Shown here: one piece after another, positions 51,701 through 59,813 of the stretch
Position numbering within the stretch: the stretch's first letter is position 1
Layout: each line of letters begins with the position of its first letter
Source: Streptomyces netropsis
GTDB taxonomy: Bacteria > Actinomycetota > Actinomycetes > Streptomycetales > Streptomycetaceae
Direction: 5' to 3'
Assembly (NCBI RefSeq): GCF_014203545.1
Contig: NZ_JACHJG010000002.1
Location: 558,001-622,000 of the forward strand
DNA: 64,000 bases
Translations under genes and position numbers: made by a program
Notes under the pieces: model-generated
The model's database searches: none
What the model was told of the DNA's origin: nothing
The model's input: only the letters and a program-made list of their open reading frames with translations

Positions 51701-52571
51701 CGTCGAGGAACTCGCCCGGCGGGTCGACGGTGCGGACTCCGTGTCCTCGGTGGCCTCCTCACGCCTGGTGCGGCTGTGGGGCGAGGGCACCCAGCCCCCC
51801 GTCCACTGCTGGCCCGGCCTCGGCGGCTACGCCATGAACCTGAGGCCGCTGGCCGCGGCCGTGGGCATCGACCGGCCCTTCTACGGGGTCCAGGCACACG
51901 GGATCAACGAGGGCGAGACCCCCTACCCCACCATCAAGGAGATGGCGGCGGCGGACGTCACGGCCCTCAAGCGGATCCAGCCGGTGGGCCCCTACACCCT
52001 CTGGGGCTACTCCTTCGGCGCGCGGGTCGCCTTCGAGACCGCCTACCGGCTCGAACAGGCCGGTGACCGGGTGGAGAACCTCTTCCTGATAGCGCCGGGG
52101 TCACCGAAGTTCCGCGCGGAGTACGAGTCCGCGCACGGCGGCGAGCCCACCTACCGCAACAAGGCGTTCGTGGCGATCCTCTTCTCGGTCTTCGCGGGCA
52201 GCGCCACCGGCCCGGCGCTCGAGGACTGCCTGAGGGCCACCGAGGACGAGGAGAGCTTCACCTCGTTCATCGGCGCCCGGTTCACGGACCTTGACCGGGC
52301 GCTGATCAAGCGGATCGTCGACGTCGTGCGTCGCACCTACGAATTCAAGTACACCTTCGACGAGTTGAAGGAGAGGAGGATCGACGCCCCGGTGACCGTC
52401 TTCAAGGCCGAGGGCGACGACTACTCGTTCATCGAGAACAGCAGCGGGTACGCGTCGACCGCCCCGATCTTCGTCGACCTCGCGGCCGACCACTACGGGC
52501 TCCTCAGGGATCCGGGCGTGGACGAGCTGGTGCGGGCGATACGACGCCGCCTGGGAGTCGATGAGGTGTGA
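48711..52571 (+). CDS. indC: Indigoidine synthetase, single-module NRPS (A-Ox-PCP-TE)
   Basis: A 1286-residue enzyme that converts two L-glutamine to the blue pigment indigoidine. An adenylation domain (YTSGSTGKPKGV; A8 motif GRADNQVKLRGFR near residue 420) is interrupted by an FMN oxidase domain of the nitroreductase/SagB fold (about 530-850, with YGYASPGSLYATQLY). It resumes at NGKID (about 908), then come the carrier protein (FFESGGNSLMAV) and a thioesterase with GYSFGA (about 1100). Length and order are those of BpsA/IndC, and whole stretches are near identical to BpsA as I recall it. GTG 48711 has GAGGAG upstream. No indA or indB gene is adjacent. Confidence 0.96.
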   Translation: MPTTQTSRDQCLTDLFQEAVEAHPHRTAVVAEEESLTYRELAEASADLAAYLRHLGVAPDDRVGIFVEPSIELMVGAWGILFASGAYLPLSPEYPEARLRYMIEDARVDVIVSQEKLTPRLAELAPRGTTVVTLPDALEFARSPEAEAVRRALGTGPRPQDLAYVIYTSGSTGKPKGVMIEHRAIVNQMRWMRAVCDLGRDAVVLQKTPMSFDAAQWEILAPSCGSQVVMGRPGVYRDPEGLIEAIGTHRVTTLQCVPTLLQALLDTDGFARLTSLTRIFSGGEALSKNLARQCLETFPKCDLVNLYGPTECTINTSAFVVDRDSVDGGTHMIPIGTPVHHTHYRILDARRSPVAVGETGELYIGGAQLARGYLHRPELTAERFIDDPFHPDDPEARLYRTGDLAYWNADGTVQFAGRADNQVKLRGFRVELDEIRLAIENHDWVKNAAVVVKDDPRTGFQNLIACIELSPKEAALMDQGRHGAHHRSKASRLQVKAQLSNGGCRDAAELRGRTAADLPGAVPTPEQRRRVFARKTYRFFEGGDIEKADVLRLLGGSAAAAAPRGPDTLTLPEWGEILRYFGQYLSTERLLPKYGYASPGSLYATQLYIELNGVGGVKPGCYYYHPVHHRLVLMRETAGTGTARVTLHFLGKKSAIEPVYKNNIQEVLEIETGHMIGLFEEVLPAYGLDVRPLGWTPAVKDDLDCADEDYYLGTFEVVPYAATRPDEDSLEIYVQTHPGKVSDVPTGLYRYRDGDLERISDEIVLKKHVIAINQRVYERSALGITVVDKDRRGWRGYIDLGRKLQRLQMNDLGFGFMSSGYSSRSGDDLPSAKRMESILAGLGQDTGASYFFVGGRVSEEQLRSEGMKEDIVHMKGPAEIIKDDLINFLPDYMLPNRVLVVDRLPLTANGKIDAKALAASDQVNAEAAPRPFVAPRTRTEERISRIWRKAMKRDSVSVRDDFFESGGNSLMAVALINKLNKEFESALPLQVLFEHPTVEELARRVDGADSVSSVASSRLVRLWGEGTQPPVHCWPGLGGYAMNLRPLAAAVGIDRPFYGVQAHGINEGETPYPTIKEMAAADVTALKRIQPVGPYTLWGYSFGARVAFETAYRLEQAGDRVENLFLIAPGSPKFRAEYESAHGGEPTYRNKAFVAILFSVFAGSATGPALEDCLRATEDEESFTSFIGARFTDLDRALIKRIVDVVRRTYEFKYTFDELKERRIDAPVTVFKAEGDDYSFIENSSGYASTAPIFVDLAADHYGLLRDPGVDELVRAIRRRLGVDEV

Positions 52572-52654
52572 CGGCGCAGCCGTACGAGTGCGAGACGATC
52601 GTGACGCAGACGAAAAGGATCTGAGTCAACAAAAGTAGCTGATAGCGTCGATTC

Positions 52655-53323
52655 GTGAGCGAACAAGACAGGTCTGTGCCCCGCGTCCTGATCGTCGATG
52701 ATCATCCACTCTTCCGCGCGGGGCTGAAGGCCGCCCTGGAGATCGCCCACGGGGCCGTCGTCGTCGCCGAGGCCGAGACCGTCGGCGAGGTACCCGACGC
52801 CGTGGCGCAGCACCGCCCCGACGTCGTCGTCATGGACCTCTCCCTGCCGGACGCCTCCGGTATCGAGGCGACGCGTCAGCTCGCCGAACTCCACCCCGGA
52901 CTCCCCGTCCTGATGCTCACCATGTCCGACGACGACGGCAGTCTGCTCGCTGCCCTCCAGGCGGGGGCGCGCGGCTATCTGGTGAAGGGCGCGGGTGCCG
53001 ACGAGGTCCAGCACGCGGTGCGCACCGTCGCCGCGGGCGGCGCCGTGTTCGGCTCGGACATCGCCGCCCACCTCACCGAACTGCTCTCCGGCAGCCGGCG
53101 CCGCGACGCGGAAATGCTCTTCCCCTCCCTCACCTCCCGTGAGTCCGAGGTGCTCGAACTGATCGCCCGGGGCCTCGACAACCGGCACATCGCCCGCGAG
53201 CTGGTGCTCTCGGAGAAGACCGTGCGCAACCACGTCACGCACGTCTTCGAGAAACTCCAGGTCACCTCCCGTGCCGAAGCCGTCGCCAGGGCCAGGGACG
53301 TGGGCCTGGGCGACGACGACTGA
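52655..53323 (+). CDS. NarL/LuxR-type response regulator
   Basis: A 222-residue regulator. The receiver domain has VDDHP, the phospho-acceptor Asp in VMDLSLPD and Lys in LVKGAGA; the LuxR-type helix-turn-helix begins LTSRESEVLELIARG with SEKTVRNHVTHVFEKL. GTG 52655 is the start; no clear ribosome-binding site is visible, so it may be leaderless. It lies 83 bp after indC and 119 bp before its cognate kinase gene; it may or may not control indC. Confidence 0.92.
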   Translation: MSEQDRSVPRVLIVDDHPLFRAGLKAALEIAHGAVVVAEAETVGEVPDAVAQHRPDVVVMDLSLPDASGIEATRQLAELHPGLPVLMLTMSDDDGSLLAALQAGARGYLVKGAGADEVQHAVRTVAAGGAVFGSDIAAHLTELLSGSRRRDAEMLFPSLTSRESEVLELIARGLDNRHIARELVLSEKTVRNHVTHVFEKLQVTSRAEAVARARDVGLGDDD

Positions 53324-53442
53324 CCGGGCCCCCGCGGGTACCGCGCCCTCCGGGGCCGGAACGGGACACACGCCCCATGCGCCCGGGACCACGGGCACAC
53401 GAGGATCGAAGGTCAGCGCCACACGCGGCGAGGAGGGCCGAG

Positions 53443-55524
53443 ATGCCCACGGACCACACGACGCGGAAGAAGCCGAGCTCGGGCCCCGGCATGCTGCCCG
53501 CCTACGCGGTGAGCGTCGTCACCATGCTGTCCGGCATCGTGTGGGCGGTCGTGACGCTGACACACGTCGGCCATCCCCGGCTCCAGGACGTCCGCACCGG
53601 CTACGCGTCCGTGAACGTCCTCGTCGGGCTCGGACTGGCCCTGAACGGCATGGCCTTCGTCGCCCGCCGCTCCGGCCGGGCGGTGGGACGGCTCCTGCTC
53701 GTCTCCGGCTGTGCCCTGGCCCTGGGGCAGGCGATTTCCGTCGTGGCCGTCCTGGCCCACGTCGATCCGGTCACCTACACCGCCGTGGTCGTCGTCCAGA
53801 TCACCGCCTTCGCCCTGTTCGGCGTCGTCGTCTACGGCATGCCGCTGTGGCTCCCCGACGGACACCTGCCCCGCCGATGGGGCCCGCCGTGCGTGGTGCT
53901 CGTCATCGTCTGGAGCGTGCTCCAGCAGTACTACGAATTCGCTCTCCCCGGCAGTACTTGGTACAACCGCCCCACCCCGCTGGACCACGGCGGCTGGGCG
54001 CGCGTCGAGGGGTGGCTCACCCCATGGATGGACACCGCCGACGCCTGGGTCCCCTCACTGATGCTCGCCGTGGGCCTGGCCGTCATGGCGGTCCGCTGGC
54101 GCCGCACCCCGAAGGGCCGGCGCGCCTACTGGATCCTCGTCGTGCCGTATCTCCTGTGGGTCGCCGCGGGCTACCTCTACCTCCACGCCGACATCGCCTC
54201 CGAGTTCAAGCTCGCCGCCTTCTACGTCCCGGCCGTCCTGTGGCCCGTCACCCTCGGCTACGTCCACGTCCGGGACCGGACCTGGGCCCTCGACCGGGCC
54301 GCCCGCCGTGTACTGACCGCCCTCCTGCTGACCTTCGTGATGTTCCTTGCCTACGCCGCGGTCGGCGCCTTCCTCTCCTCCATCGCGCCGGGATCCGTGA
54401 CCGCCGAGGCCCAGCTCCTGGCCTGCCTGGCCCTGATCGTGGGCGCCCTGCTGCGCCCCACCGCCCGCTGGGCCACCCGCGTGGCCGAGCACTACTACTA
54501 CGGCGAACGCGCCCAGCCGTATCAAGCCGTGCGTGAACTCGCCGACCGGCTGGGCACGGCGCCCCACCCCGACGACGCGCCCCGGCTGCTGTGCGACACC
54601 GTGGTCCACACCCTCAAGCTGCCCGGCGCCCGGCTGGTGGTCGTCACCCGTGGCGGCCCGCGCGAACTGGCGAGCCTCGGCGAGATCGCCCCGGAAAGCG
54701 AGGTGTTCCACCTCGTCTACCAAGGCGACGACATCGGCTACCTGCTCGTCCCGGCCCGCCCGGGGGAACTCGCCCTCGACCATCAGGACCGTGAAGCCGT
54801 ACAGATCCTCGCCGACCAAGGCGCCCCGGCCATCGCGTCGTTGCGGCTGTACAAGGACCTGCAGACCAGCCGCGAGAAGATCGTCATGGCGCGCGAGGAG
54901 GAACGCAGACGGCTGCGGCACGACCTTCACGACGGACTCGGCCCGGCACTCTCCGGGCTCCGGCTGCAGGTCGACGCCGTCCACTCGGCCATACGGACCG
55001 ACCTGAGGGCCTCGGAGCCGCTGCGGGCCGTATCGGCGGGCATCGGGCGGGCGATCGAGGAACTGCGTCACATCACCGACGGTCTGGCGCCCGCCGCCCT
55101 GGACGGCGCCGACCTTCCCCGCGCACTGAGGCAACTGGGCGAGCATCTGGCCGGGCGGCGGCTGCGCATCACCGTCGCCCTCGAACCCGACCCCTTCCCC
55201 AAGCTCCCGGCCGCCGTGGAGGTCGCGGTCTACCGCATCGCCGCCGAGGCGCTCAACAACGTCGTACGGCACTCCCGCGCCGACCACGCCCACGCCTCGG
55301 TGGGTGTGACGCCCGAGGCCGTCACCATGGAGATCCGCGACGACGGCGACGGAATCCCCGAGCACGAGCGCGGCCCGGGTGTCGGGCTCGCGTCGATGGC
55401 GGAGCGCTCCGAGGAACTCGGCGGCAGGTTCACCCTGACGAGTACGACCGACGGCACCGTCGTACGGGCCGTGTTCCCGTACAGCCCCGACGGCCGACGG
55501 GCCGGGACCGGGGCCGGGACCTAG
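53443..55524 (+). CDS. Multi-pass membrane sensor histidine kinase (HisKA_3)
   Basis: A 693-residue kinase. About eight to nine transmembrane helices fill residues 15-345 and the loop between them carries conserved Trp/Tyr residues (QYYEFALPGSTWYN). A GAF-like segment (about 365-480) precedes the H-box EERRRLRHDLHDGLGPAL and the ATPase with EALNNVVRHSRA and GLASMAERSEELGG. ATG 53443 has GGAGG upstream. It pairs with the response regulator just upstream, in regulator-kinase order. The ligand is unknown. A hairpin follows its stop. Confidence 0.9.
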   Translation: MPTDHTTRKKPSSGPGMLPAYAVSVVTMLSGIVWAVVTLTHVGHPRLQDVRTGYASVNVLVGLGLALNGMAFVARRSGRAVGRLLLVSGCALALGQAISVVAVLAHVDPVTYTAVVVVQITAFALFGVVVYGMPLWLPDGHLPRRWGPPCVVLVIVWSVLQQYYEFALPGSTWYNRPTPLDHGGWARVEGWLTPWMDTADAWVPSLMLAVGLAVMAVRWRRTPKGRRAYWILVVPYLLWVAAGYLYLHADIASEFKLAAFYVPAVLWPVTLGYVHVRDRTWALDRAARRVLTALLLTFVMFLAYAAVGAFLSSIAPGSVTAEAQLLACLALIVGALLRPTARWATRVAEHYYYGERAQPYQAVRELADRLGTAPHPDDAPRLLCDTVVHTLKLPGARLVVVTRGGPRELASLGEIAPESEVFHLVYQGDDIGYLLVPARPGELALDHQDREAVQILADQGAPAIASLRLYKDLQTSREKIVMAREEERRRLRHDLHDGLGPALSGLRLQVDAVHSAIRTDLRASEPLRAVSAGIGRAIEELRHITDGLAPAALDGADLPRALRQLGEHLAGRRLRITVALEPDPFPKLPAAVEVAVYRIAAEALNNVVRHSRADHAHASVGVTPEAVTMEIRDDGDGIPEHERGPGVGLASMAERSEELGGRFTLTSTTDGTVVRAVFPYSPDGRRAGTGAGT

Positions 55525-55583
55525 TCGGGACCGCGTCCCCATGTGCCCGGGACAACGGGAGCGCGAGAGTCGTCGGTGACAGG

Positions 55584-55610
55584 ACGGCCCGTACTCGGGG
55601 GACGGGCCGT
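55584..55610 (+). terminator. Terminator after the sensor kinase
   Basis: A perfect 9-bp stem (55584-55592 with 55602-55610) and 9-base loop, 60 bases after the kinase stop and just before the short repeats upstream of the next gene. Confidence 0.6.
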
Positions 55611-55617
55611 CGCGGAC

Positions 55618-55638
55618 GACGAACGACGAACGACGAAC
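55618..55638 (+). repeat. Triple heptamer GACGAAC before a small gene
   Basis: Three exact tandem copies of GACGAAC (55618, 55625, 55632), directly followed by an AAGGA ribosome-binding site and a further GAACGAAC. They lie in the untranslated leader of the FPGPK peptide gene and could be a protein-binding or translation-enhancing element. Confidence 0.6.
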
Positions 55639-55651
55639 AAGGAACGAACCG

Positions 55652-55876
55652 ATGTCTGCACGCGTTGGCTTCACATTTCCCGTCATGAAGGCGCTCGGCG
55701 TCCTCACCGTGCTCGCGGCCCTGTGCGCGGTGCCGTGGGCCCGGCACAAGAGGCGCTCCGCCGAGGTCCGCGGCTTCCCGGGGCCGAAGGCCGCGTTCCC
55801 GGGCCCGAAGGCCGAGGCCGCCCGCTTCCCCGGGCCGAAGGCCAGGGCCCCCCGCTTCCCCGGGCCCAAGTCCTAG
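55652..55876 (+). CDS. Small membrane-anchored or secreted FPGPK-repeat peptide
   Basis: A 74-residue protein. Residues about 12-30 form a hydrophobic segment (MKALGVLTVLAALCAVPW) followed by RHKRR. The rest is built from four FPGPK repeats (residues 42-46, 49-53, 59-63 and 69-73) separated by short Ala/Arg linkers. Each repeat ends in PK. It may be a membrane-anchored tail or a peptide released by proteolysis. The repeats at protein level come with diverged codons, so it is probably translated. ATG 55652 has AAGGA upstream. I do not know the family. Confidence 0.7.
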   Translation: MSARVGFTFPVMKALGVLTVLAALCAVPWARHKRRSAEVRGFPGPKAAFPGPKAEAARFPGPKARAPRFPGPKS

Positions 55877-55951
55877 CGGCGAGGACCCCAGGACGAGCCG
55901 AGGCCCGGGCCACCGACGAGTCGGTCGGCCCGGGCCTCGGCTCCGTCGCCG

Positions 55952-56728
55952 TCAGCCGCTCGTCGCCTGGTACAAACCACGGCCGGGACGGTGTGCCTGG
56001 CCCGCCTTCACCAGCCGTTCGAGTGAGGTGCGCACGGCGTTGATGCTGCCATTGGTGTCATCGCGGCCGAGCGCCAGGTTGACTTCACGGGCCTTGACCG
56101 GGGCACCGGCCTTGGCCAGATGCGCCACGACGTCCTTGGTCAGCCCACTGGCCCGCTTCTTCGGCTGCTCCGCCGACGTCGCCTGCGCGGCCTTCCCCGC
56201 ATCGGCCTGGACCTCCTTCGGCGCGGTGGCCTTGGCCTCCTTCTTCACCGCGACGGCCTTCTTCGCCGGCTGCTTCTTCGCGGCGACGGCCTTCTTCGCC
56301 ACGCGCGGGCGCGGGACCTTGCCCTCGGCGGTGGACGCCGTGCGCTTGCGGGAACCGGTCGCCTTGCCCGCGGCCGGCTTCGTCTCGCCGGCGGCCTTCT
56401 TCCCGCGCGTGGCCTGCGGCTTCTCCTCGGTTGCCTGCCGTGGCGAGGCAACGGGCGCGGGAGCCTTCGAGGACTCGGAGCCCTGCTCCCCGACGGAATC
56501 GGGAAGACCGGACGGCGCCGCCGCCACCGCTGTGGCCGCTCGCGCCAGCGGGGCGGGTGCCAGTGCCTCGAGACTGCGCAGAGCCAGCCGGACCGACTCC
56601 AGCCGCTCGGTGACCACTGCCAGGTCCGTCTCCAGGGTCTGCTGGTGCTTCTCCAGTTGGGGAAGCTCTGTTCGCAACAACTCGAGGGTCGTCTCGATGC
56701 CGTCGTGCGTACCGAATGTGGCTGCCAC
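55952..56728 (-). CDS. Histone-H1-like basic protein with winged-helix C-terminus
   Basis: A 258-residue protein. Residues about 8-55 form a coiled coil (ETTLELLRTELPQLEKHQQ). The middle, about 75-190, is Lys/Ala/Pro-rich like eukaryotic H1 tails and mycobacterial/Streptomyces HU-tail proteins (VAKKAVAAKKQPAKKAV). The last 65 residues resemble a winged helix (LTKDVVAHLAKAGAPVKAREVNLAL...INAVRTSLERLVKAG). It probably binds DNA or the nucleoid. GTG 56728 has GAGGA about 8 bases upstream; an ORF to 56842 has no start support. Confidence 0.75.
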   Translation of the reverse strand: MAATFGTHDGIETTLELLRTELPQLEKHQQTLETDLAVVTERLESVRLALRSLEALAPAPLARAATAVAAAPSGLPDSVGEQGSESSKAPAPVASPRQATEEKPQATRGKKAAGETKPAAGKATGSRKRTASTAEGKVPRPRVAKKAVAAKKQPAKKAVAVKKEAKATAPKEVQADAGKAAQATSAEQPKKRASGLTKDVVAHLAKAGAPVKAREVNLALGRDDTNGSINAVRTSLERLVKAGQAHRPGRGLYQATSG

Positions 56729-57167
56729 GTATTCGTCCTCTCTCTGCCGGACCACTGCGGGTGCCTTCGTGTGTCCGCTGCGCGGAAGCCTAAGGGGCCG
56801 CTGTTGGCTGTTAGCTTCCCCATAAATCTCGCAAGAACGCATGTGACTTCACAGAAGAGGGGCGACGCGCATCACGAAGCTGACGTCCGACGGCCCTCGG
56901 TGAGACTTTCCCCGGAAAGCGCTGACGCACCGGTGGACGGTCAACACAGCACCAAGGTGCCGGAAGATGACGCAGTGGCGTCCACAGCCGGACGATGCGT
57001 TTATGGCGAATGAGCATGACACAGACGGTAATTGACGGAGCGTCAGTTCATGGGTGGAGGGTGTCGTGGCCGGCCTCTCGCACCACTGTGCCGCCGTCCG
57101 TGGCGGTACCGCGGACAGCCGGGCGGGGCCCGTAGCCTCGTACAGCCGTTCTCACGGGGAGTTGTCG
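56729..57167. other. Intergenic region beside the H1-like gene
   Basis: A gap of 439 bp between the H1-like gene (minus) and the decayed esterase (plus). It is AT-richer around 56800-56860 and 56995-57045, which fits promoter DNA for both sides. A ribosome-binding site (GGGGAG) lies just before 57168. No gene was recognised. Confidence 0.4.
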
Positions 57168-57982
57168 ATGAGCGACAGAGCTCACGGTCTTCCGCGGCAT
57201 CCCCTTCGCCCGGAGTTCGGCCCGCCGCCGCCCCGGCCCGGGCACCCGGGGCCGCGACCGGCGCGGACTGGCTCACGTCAACGTACTGGGTGGACGCGGA
57301 AGGCTTCGCCCAGCTCTCCGGAGCCCCGGCCCACCGTGGCCTGCTCGACCGGATCGCGGCCCTGCGCCGGGTGCGGGAGAACATCGCCGGCTCCGGGGGG
57401 CGACCCCGACCGGGTCACCGTCTGCGGGCAGTCGGCCGGGGCCGGGTCGATCGCGACGCTGCCGGCCATGCTTCGGCCGCGGGATTCTTCCGGCGGGCGA
57501 TCGCGCAGAGCGTCCCGTGGCCCCACTGCACCCCCGCCCTCGCGGAGGAGCTGTTCGAGCTGGTGGACTCGGATGTGCTCTTCCGGATGCCCTCGCTGTA
57601 CCTGGCCGAGGCGCACACGGCCGCGGGCGGCAGGACCCATCCGTACGAACTGCGCCGGCCCTCACCGGGACCGGGCGGCGCCCTCGGCGCGCGCCACGCC
57701 GTCGACGTACCGCTGCTCTTCGGCACCTTCGACAGCCCGGCGGGACGGCTCCTGCTCGGAGAAGGGGAACCATCCACCGAGGCGCTCCGTCTCGCGGAGG
57801 AGATCCGCGGCTCCTGGGCGGCGTTCGCCCGGCACGGTGACCCCGGGTGGCCTCTTCACGGACCGGATCGGCGGGCGACCCGGCGGCTCGACGCGGAGGT
57901 GTGCACGGCGCCCTGCCCGGAGGAGCGGTCCCGGCGCGTCCGGCACGGTCACGCTTTCGACCCCTTCGACCTGAGTAGCCCT
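57168..57982 (+). pseudogene. Frameshifted and shortened type B carboxylesterase
   Basis: Fragments of one esterase appear in order but in different frames: VFRGIPFA from 57178, then DRIAALRRVRENIAGSGG, then DPDRVTVCGQSAGAGS (nucleophile elbow) in another frame, then FFRRAIAQSVPW and the C-terminal EIRGSWAAFARHGDPGWP back in the former frame. At least four frame changes and large internal losses leave about 270 codons instead of about 500. A start with a ribosome-binding site survives at 57168. An intact relative lies at 59814. Confidence 0.8.
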
Positions 57983-58236
57983 TCGGCCCGGCGGTCGTCT
58001 CGTGTCGTCGACAGGCGGGCTTGTCGTGGACAACGCCACGTGATCCGGTGGACGCGGCGGCACGGCGGCACGGCGACACGCGGAAGAGGAAGGGAGCCGC
58101 GGGCAGGGGAGCGGGAGACACCCGGGAAGCCGTGGCGGGGATCCAACGGGGGGCGCGGGCGCAGCCGGAAAGCTGCCTCGCAGGACGCGAACGGCAGCCG
58201 GCCGGGTCGGTGTCGACCCGGCGGCGACCTACCGGA

Positions 58237-58770
58237 TCACTGGTGACTGGCCCCTGCCGGGGTGGGGTTCGTCGCGCACGGCACGTTCGTGAGCCCGGTC
58301 GGGAATATCCCGTCCTTCGTGCTCTGCCCCGCCGCGAACTCGTAGTAGAGGTACGAGTAGAAGCCGATCGCCTTGTTGGTGCCACAGGCCGAGTCGCCGG
58401 CGACCTGGTACGTCAGCTTGACGGTGCGGGTGGCGCCCGGCGCGATCGGCACGGTGTAGTTCAGCGGCCGGCTGGCGTCACACGGCTTGCCCTCCTCGGT
58501 GCACGAGGTGAACGCGTACTTCAGCCCGCCCTTGGTGGTGTCGTAGGTCGGGTGGATCGTCTGGTAGACGAACTGCACATCGGTGGTCTGGACGTTGGTG
58601 AACGTCATGGTCAGCGTGACCGACGAACCCGGCGTCGCCGACTGCTTGTCGGCGGTGACGGTAAGGGCCGGGGGTTCGGCGGCGGTGGCCGACTGGCTCA
58701 GGCCGGCAAGGCCGATGACCAGGGCAAGTGACGCGGAGAGGCTGAGTCGGCTCAGCACGGATCTGCTCAT
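58237..58770 (-). CDS. Small secreted protein, Ig-like
   Basis: A 177-residue secreted protein. The signal peptide ends ATAAE near residue 31. The mature part has alternating strands (ALTVTADKQSATPGSSVTLTMT) like a bacterial Ig-like or DUF11-type domain, with four Cys for two disulfides. ATG 58770 is chosen because the signal peptide begins there; the ribosome-binding site is weak. Neighbours give no clue. Function unknown. Confidence 0.72.
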   Translation of the reverse strand: MSRSVLSRLSLSASLALVIGLAGLSQSATAAEPPALTVTADKQSATPGSSVTLTMTFTNVQTTDVQFVYQTIHPTYDTTKGGLKYAFTSCTEEGKPCDASRPLNYTVPIAPGATRTVKLTYQVAGDSACGTNKAIGFYSYLYYEFAAGQSTKDGIFPTGLTNVPCATNPTPAGASHQ

Positions 58771-59155
58771 GGCCGGTGAGCGTAAGAAGGAACGCCCCGT
58801 CCGTCTGCACCCACCGATCAGGACCAGCCAACCGCACGAGCCGGGAAATGTTTTCCGGGGCTGGTGGAACGGATGTTGCGTCGTTGAGGGCCGTACGCGA
58901 GTTGGCTTGACATGTGCCGGTCGCATGTTCAGGATCCGGCGACCGACGGTGTCACACCTCGCCTTCCGGCGGGGTGGCGGCTACGGCTGCGCCGTCCCCG
59001 GGGCCGCCCTGCCGACACGGCGCCGCCCCGTCGGCAGGGCGGCCGAAGGGGCGCCGGTCCGGCTGCCGCGCAGCCCCGTCGGACCCGCTGGAGGTCGCCG
59101 GGGCCCTGCCGGACAGGTCGCTGCGAAGAGCCCACCGCAGGAGCCTGTCCCCAGG
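58771..59155. other. Intergenic region with a strong hairpin
   Basis: A gap of 385 bp holding the promoter of the secreted-protein gene to its left and the terminator at 59002-59044 for the gene to its right. The right part is GC-rich without a supported gene. Confidence 0.4.
59002..59044 (-). terminator. Terminator downstream of the 59156-59617 gene
   Basis: A perfect 15-bp stem (59002-59016 with 59030-59044) and 13-base loop, about 110 bases after the stop of the upstream minus-strand gene. Its stem is strong enough for termination without a U-tract. Confidence 0.7.
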
Positions 59156-59617
59156 TCAGACCGGGTAGGCGGCCGGTTCCAGGAGCCGTGGGGCCTCCGC
59201 CTCCTCCGCCCCCGCCGGCCGGGAGCCCTGCAGGCTCTCGTTCTCCACCGCGCCGCGCAGATGCGGGTCGGCGATGAGGCTCGTCGGGTAGAGCATCCGG
59301 CCGACCGCGTGCGGCTGGGCGTACACGGCGATCAGCTGGTGCACCGTCGCGGCGTCCGCCGTCGGGGTCATGAACGGACGGCCGATGTCGGACGGATCAT
59401 CGCCCTGATCGAGGTCGGGGTCGGACAGTGTGGACCACATGTCCTCGGCGGCACTGACGAGCTGGTCGAGTTCGTCGCGGACGCCGCGCCACGCGCCGTC
59501 CCGCAGAGCCTGCTCGAGGCGGGAGACGACGTCGAGGACGCTGGCGTAGTCCTCGGCCAACTGGTCTTCCACGGCGGTGGGTTCGAGGGTCTTGGCGGCT
59601 AGCTCGGTGGTGTACAC
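59156..59617 (-). CDS. Hypothetical acidic helical protein
   Basis: A 153-residue cytoplasmic protein, acidic and predicted helical in its first two thirds (AEDYASVLDVVSRLEQAL, VRDELDQLVSAAEDMW). There are no Cys and no membrane segment. GTG 59617 has GGAGG 4 bases upstream. The codon use is normal for the window. I do not recognise the family; nothing nearby suggests a function. Confidence 0.6.
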   Translation of the reverse strand: MYTTELAAKTLEPTAVEDQLAEDYASVLDVVSRLEQALRDGAWRGVRDELDQLVSAAEDMWSTLSDPDLDQGDDPSDIGRPFMTPTADAATVHQLIAVYAQPHAVGRMLYPTSLIADPHLRGAVENESLQGSRPAGAEEAEAPRLLEPAAYPV

Positions 59618-59813
59618 GGCACCTCCACGCAGGGGAACGGTCGGAGCGGGGCCCGTCCCGAAAGGCCCCGCCCGGGCATCGTCGCGCGTCGGGTGGGCGA
59701 GGGCCGCCGTTCGCCGTCACCGGGCAGCGATATATCACTCGCTCGGGCGAACATGCGCTGCCGTGACGATCCCGCCCGGCCGACCACGAGCCGTGGCGCG
59801 GTGCCCGGTCCGG

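Noticed and set aside
48711..52571. Conventional multimodular NRPS
   Set aside because: There is no condensation domain. The nitroreductase-like insertion in the adenylation domain and the length identify an indigoidine synthetase.
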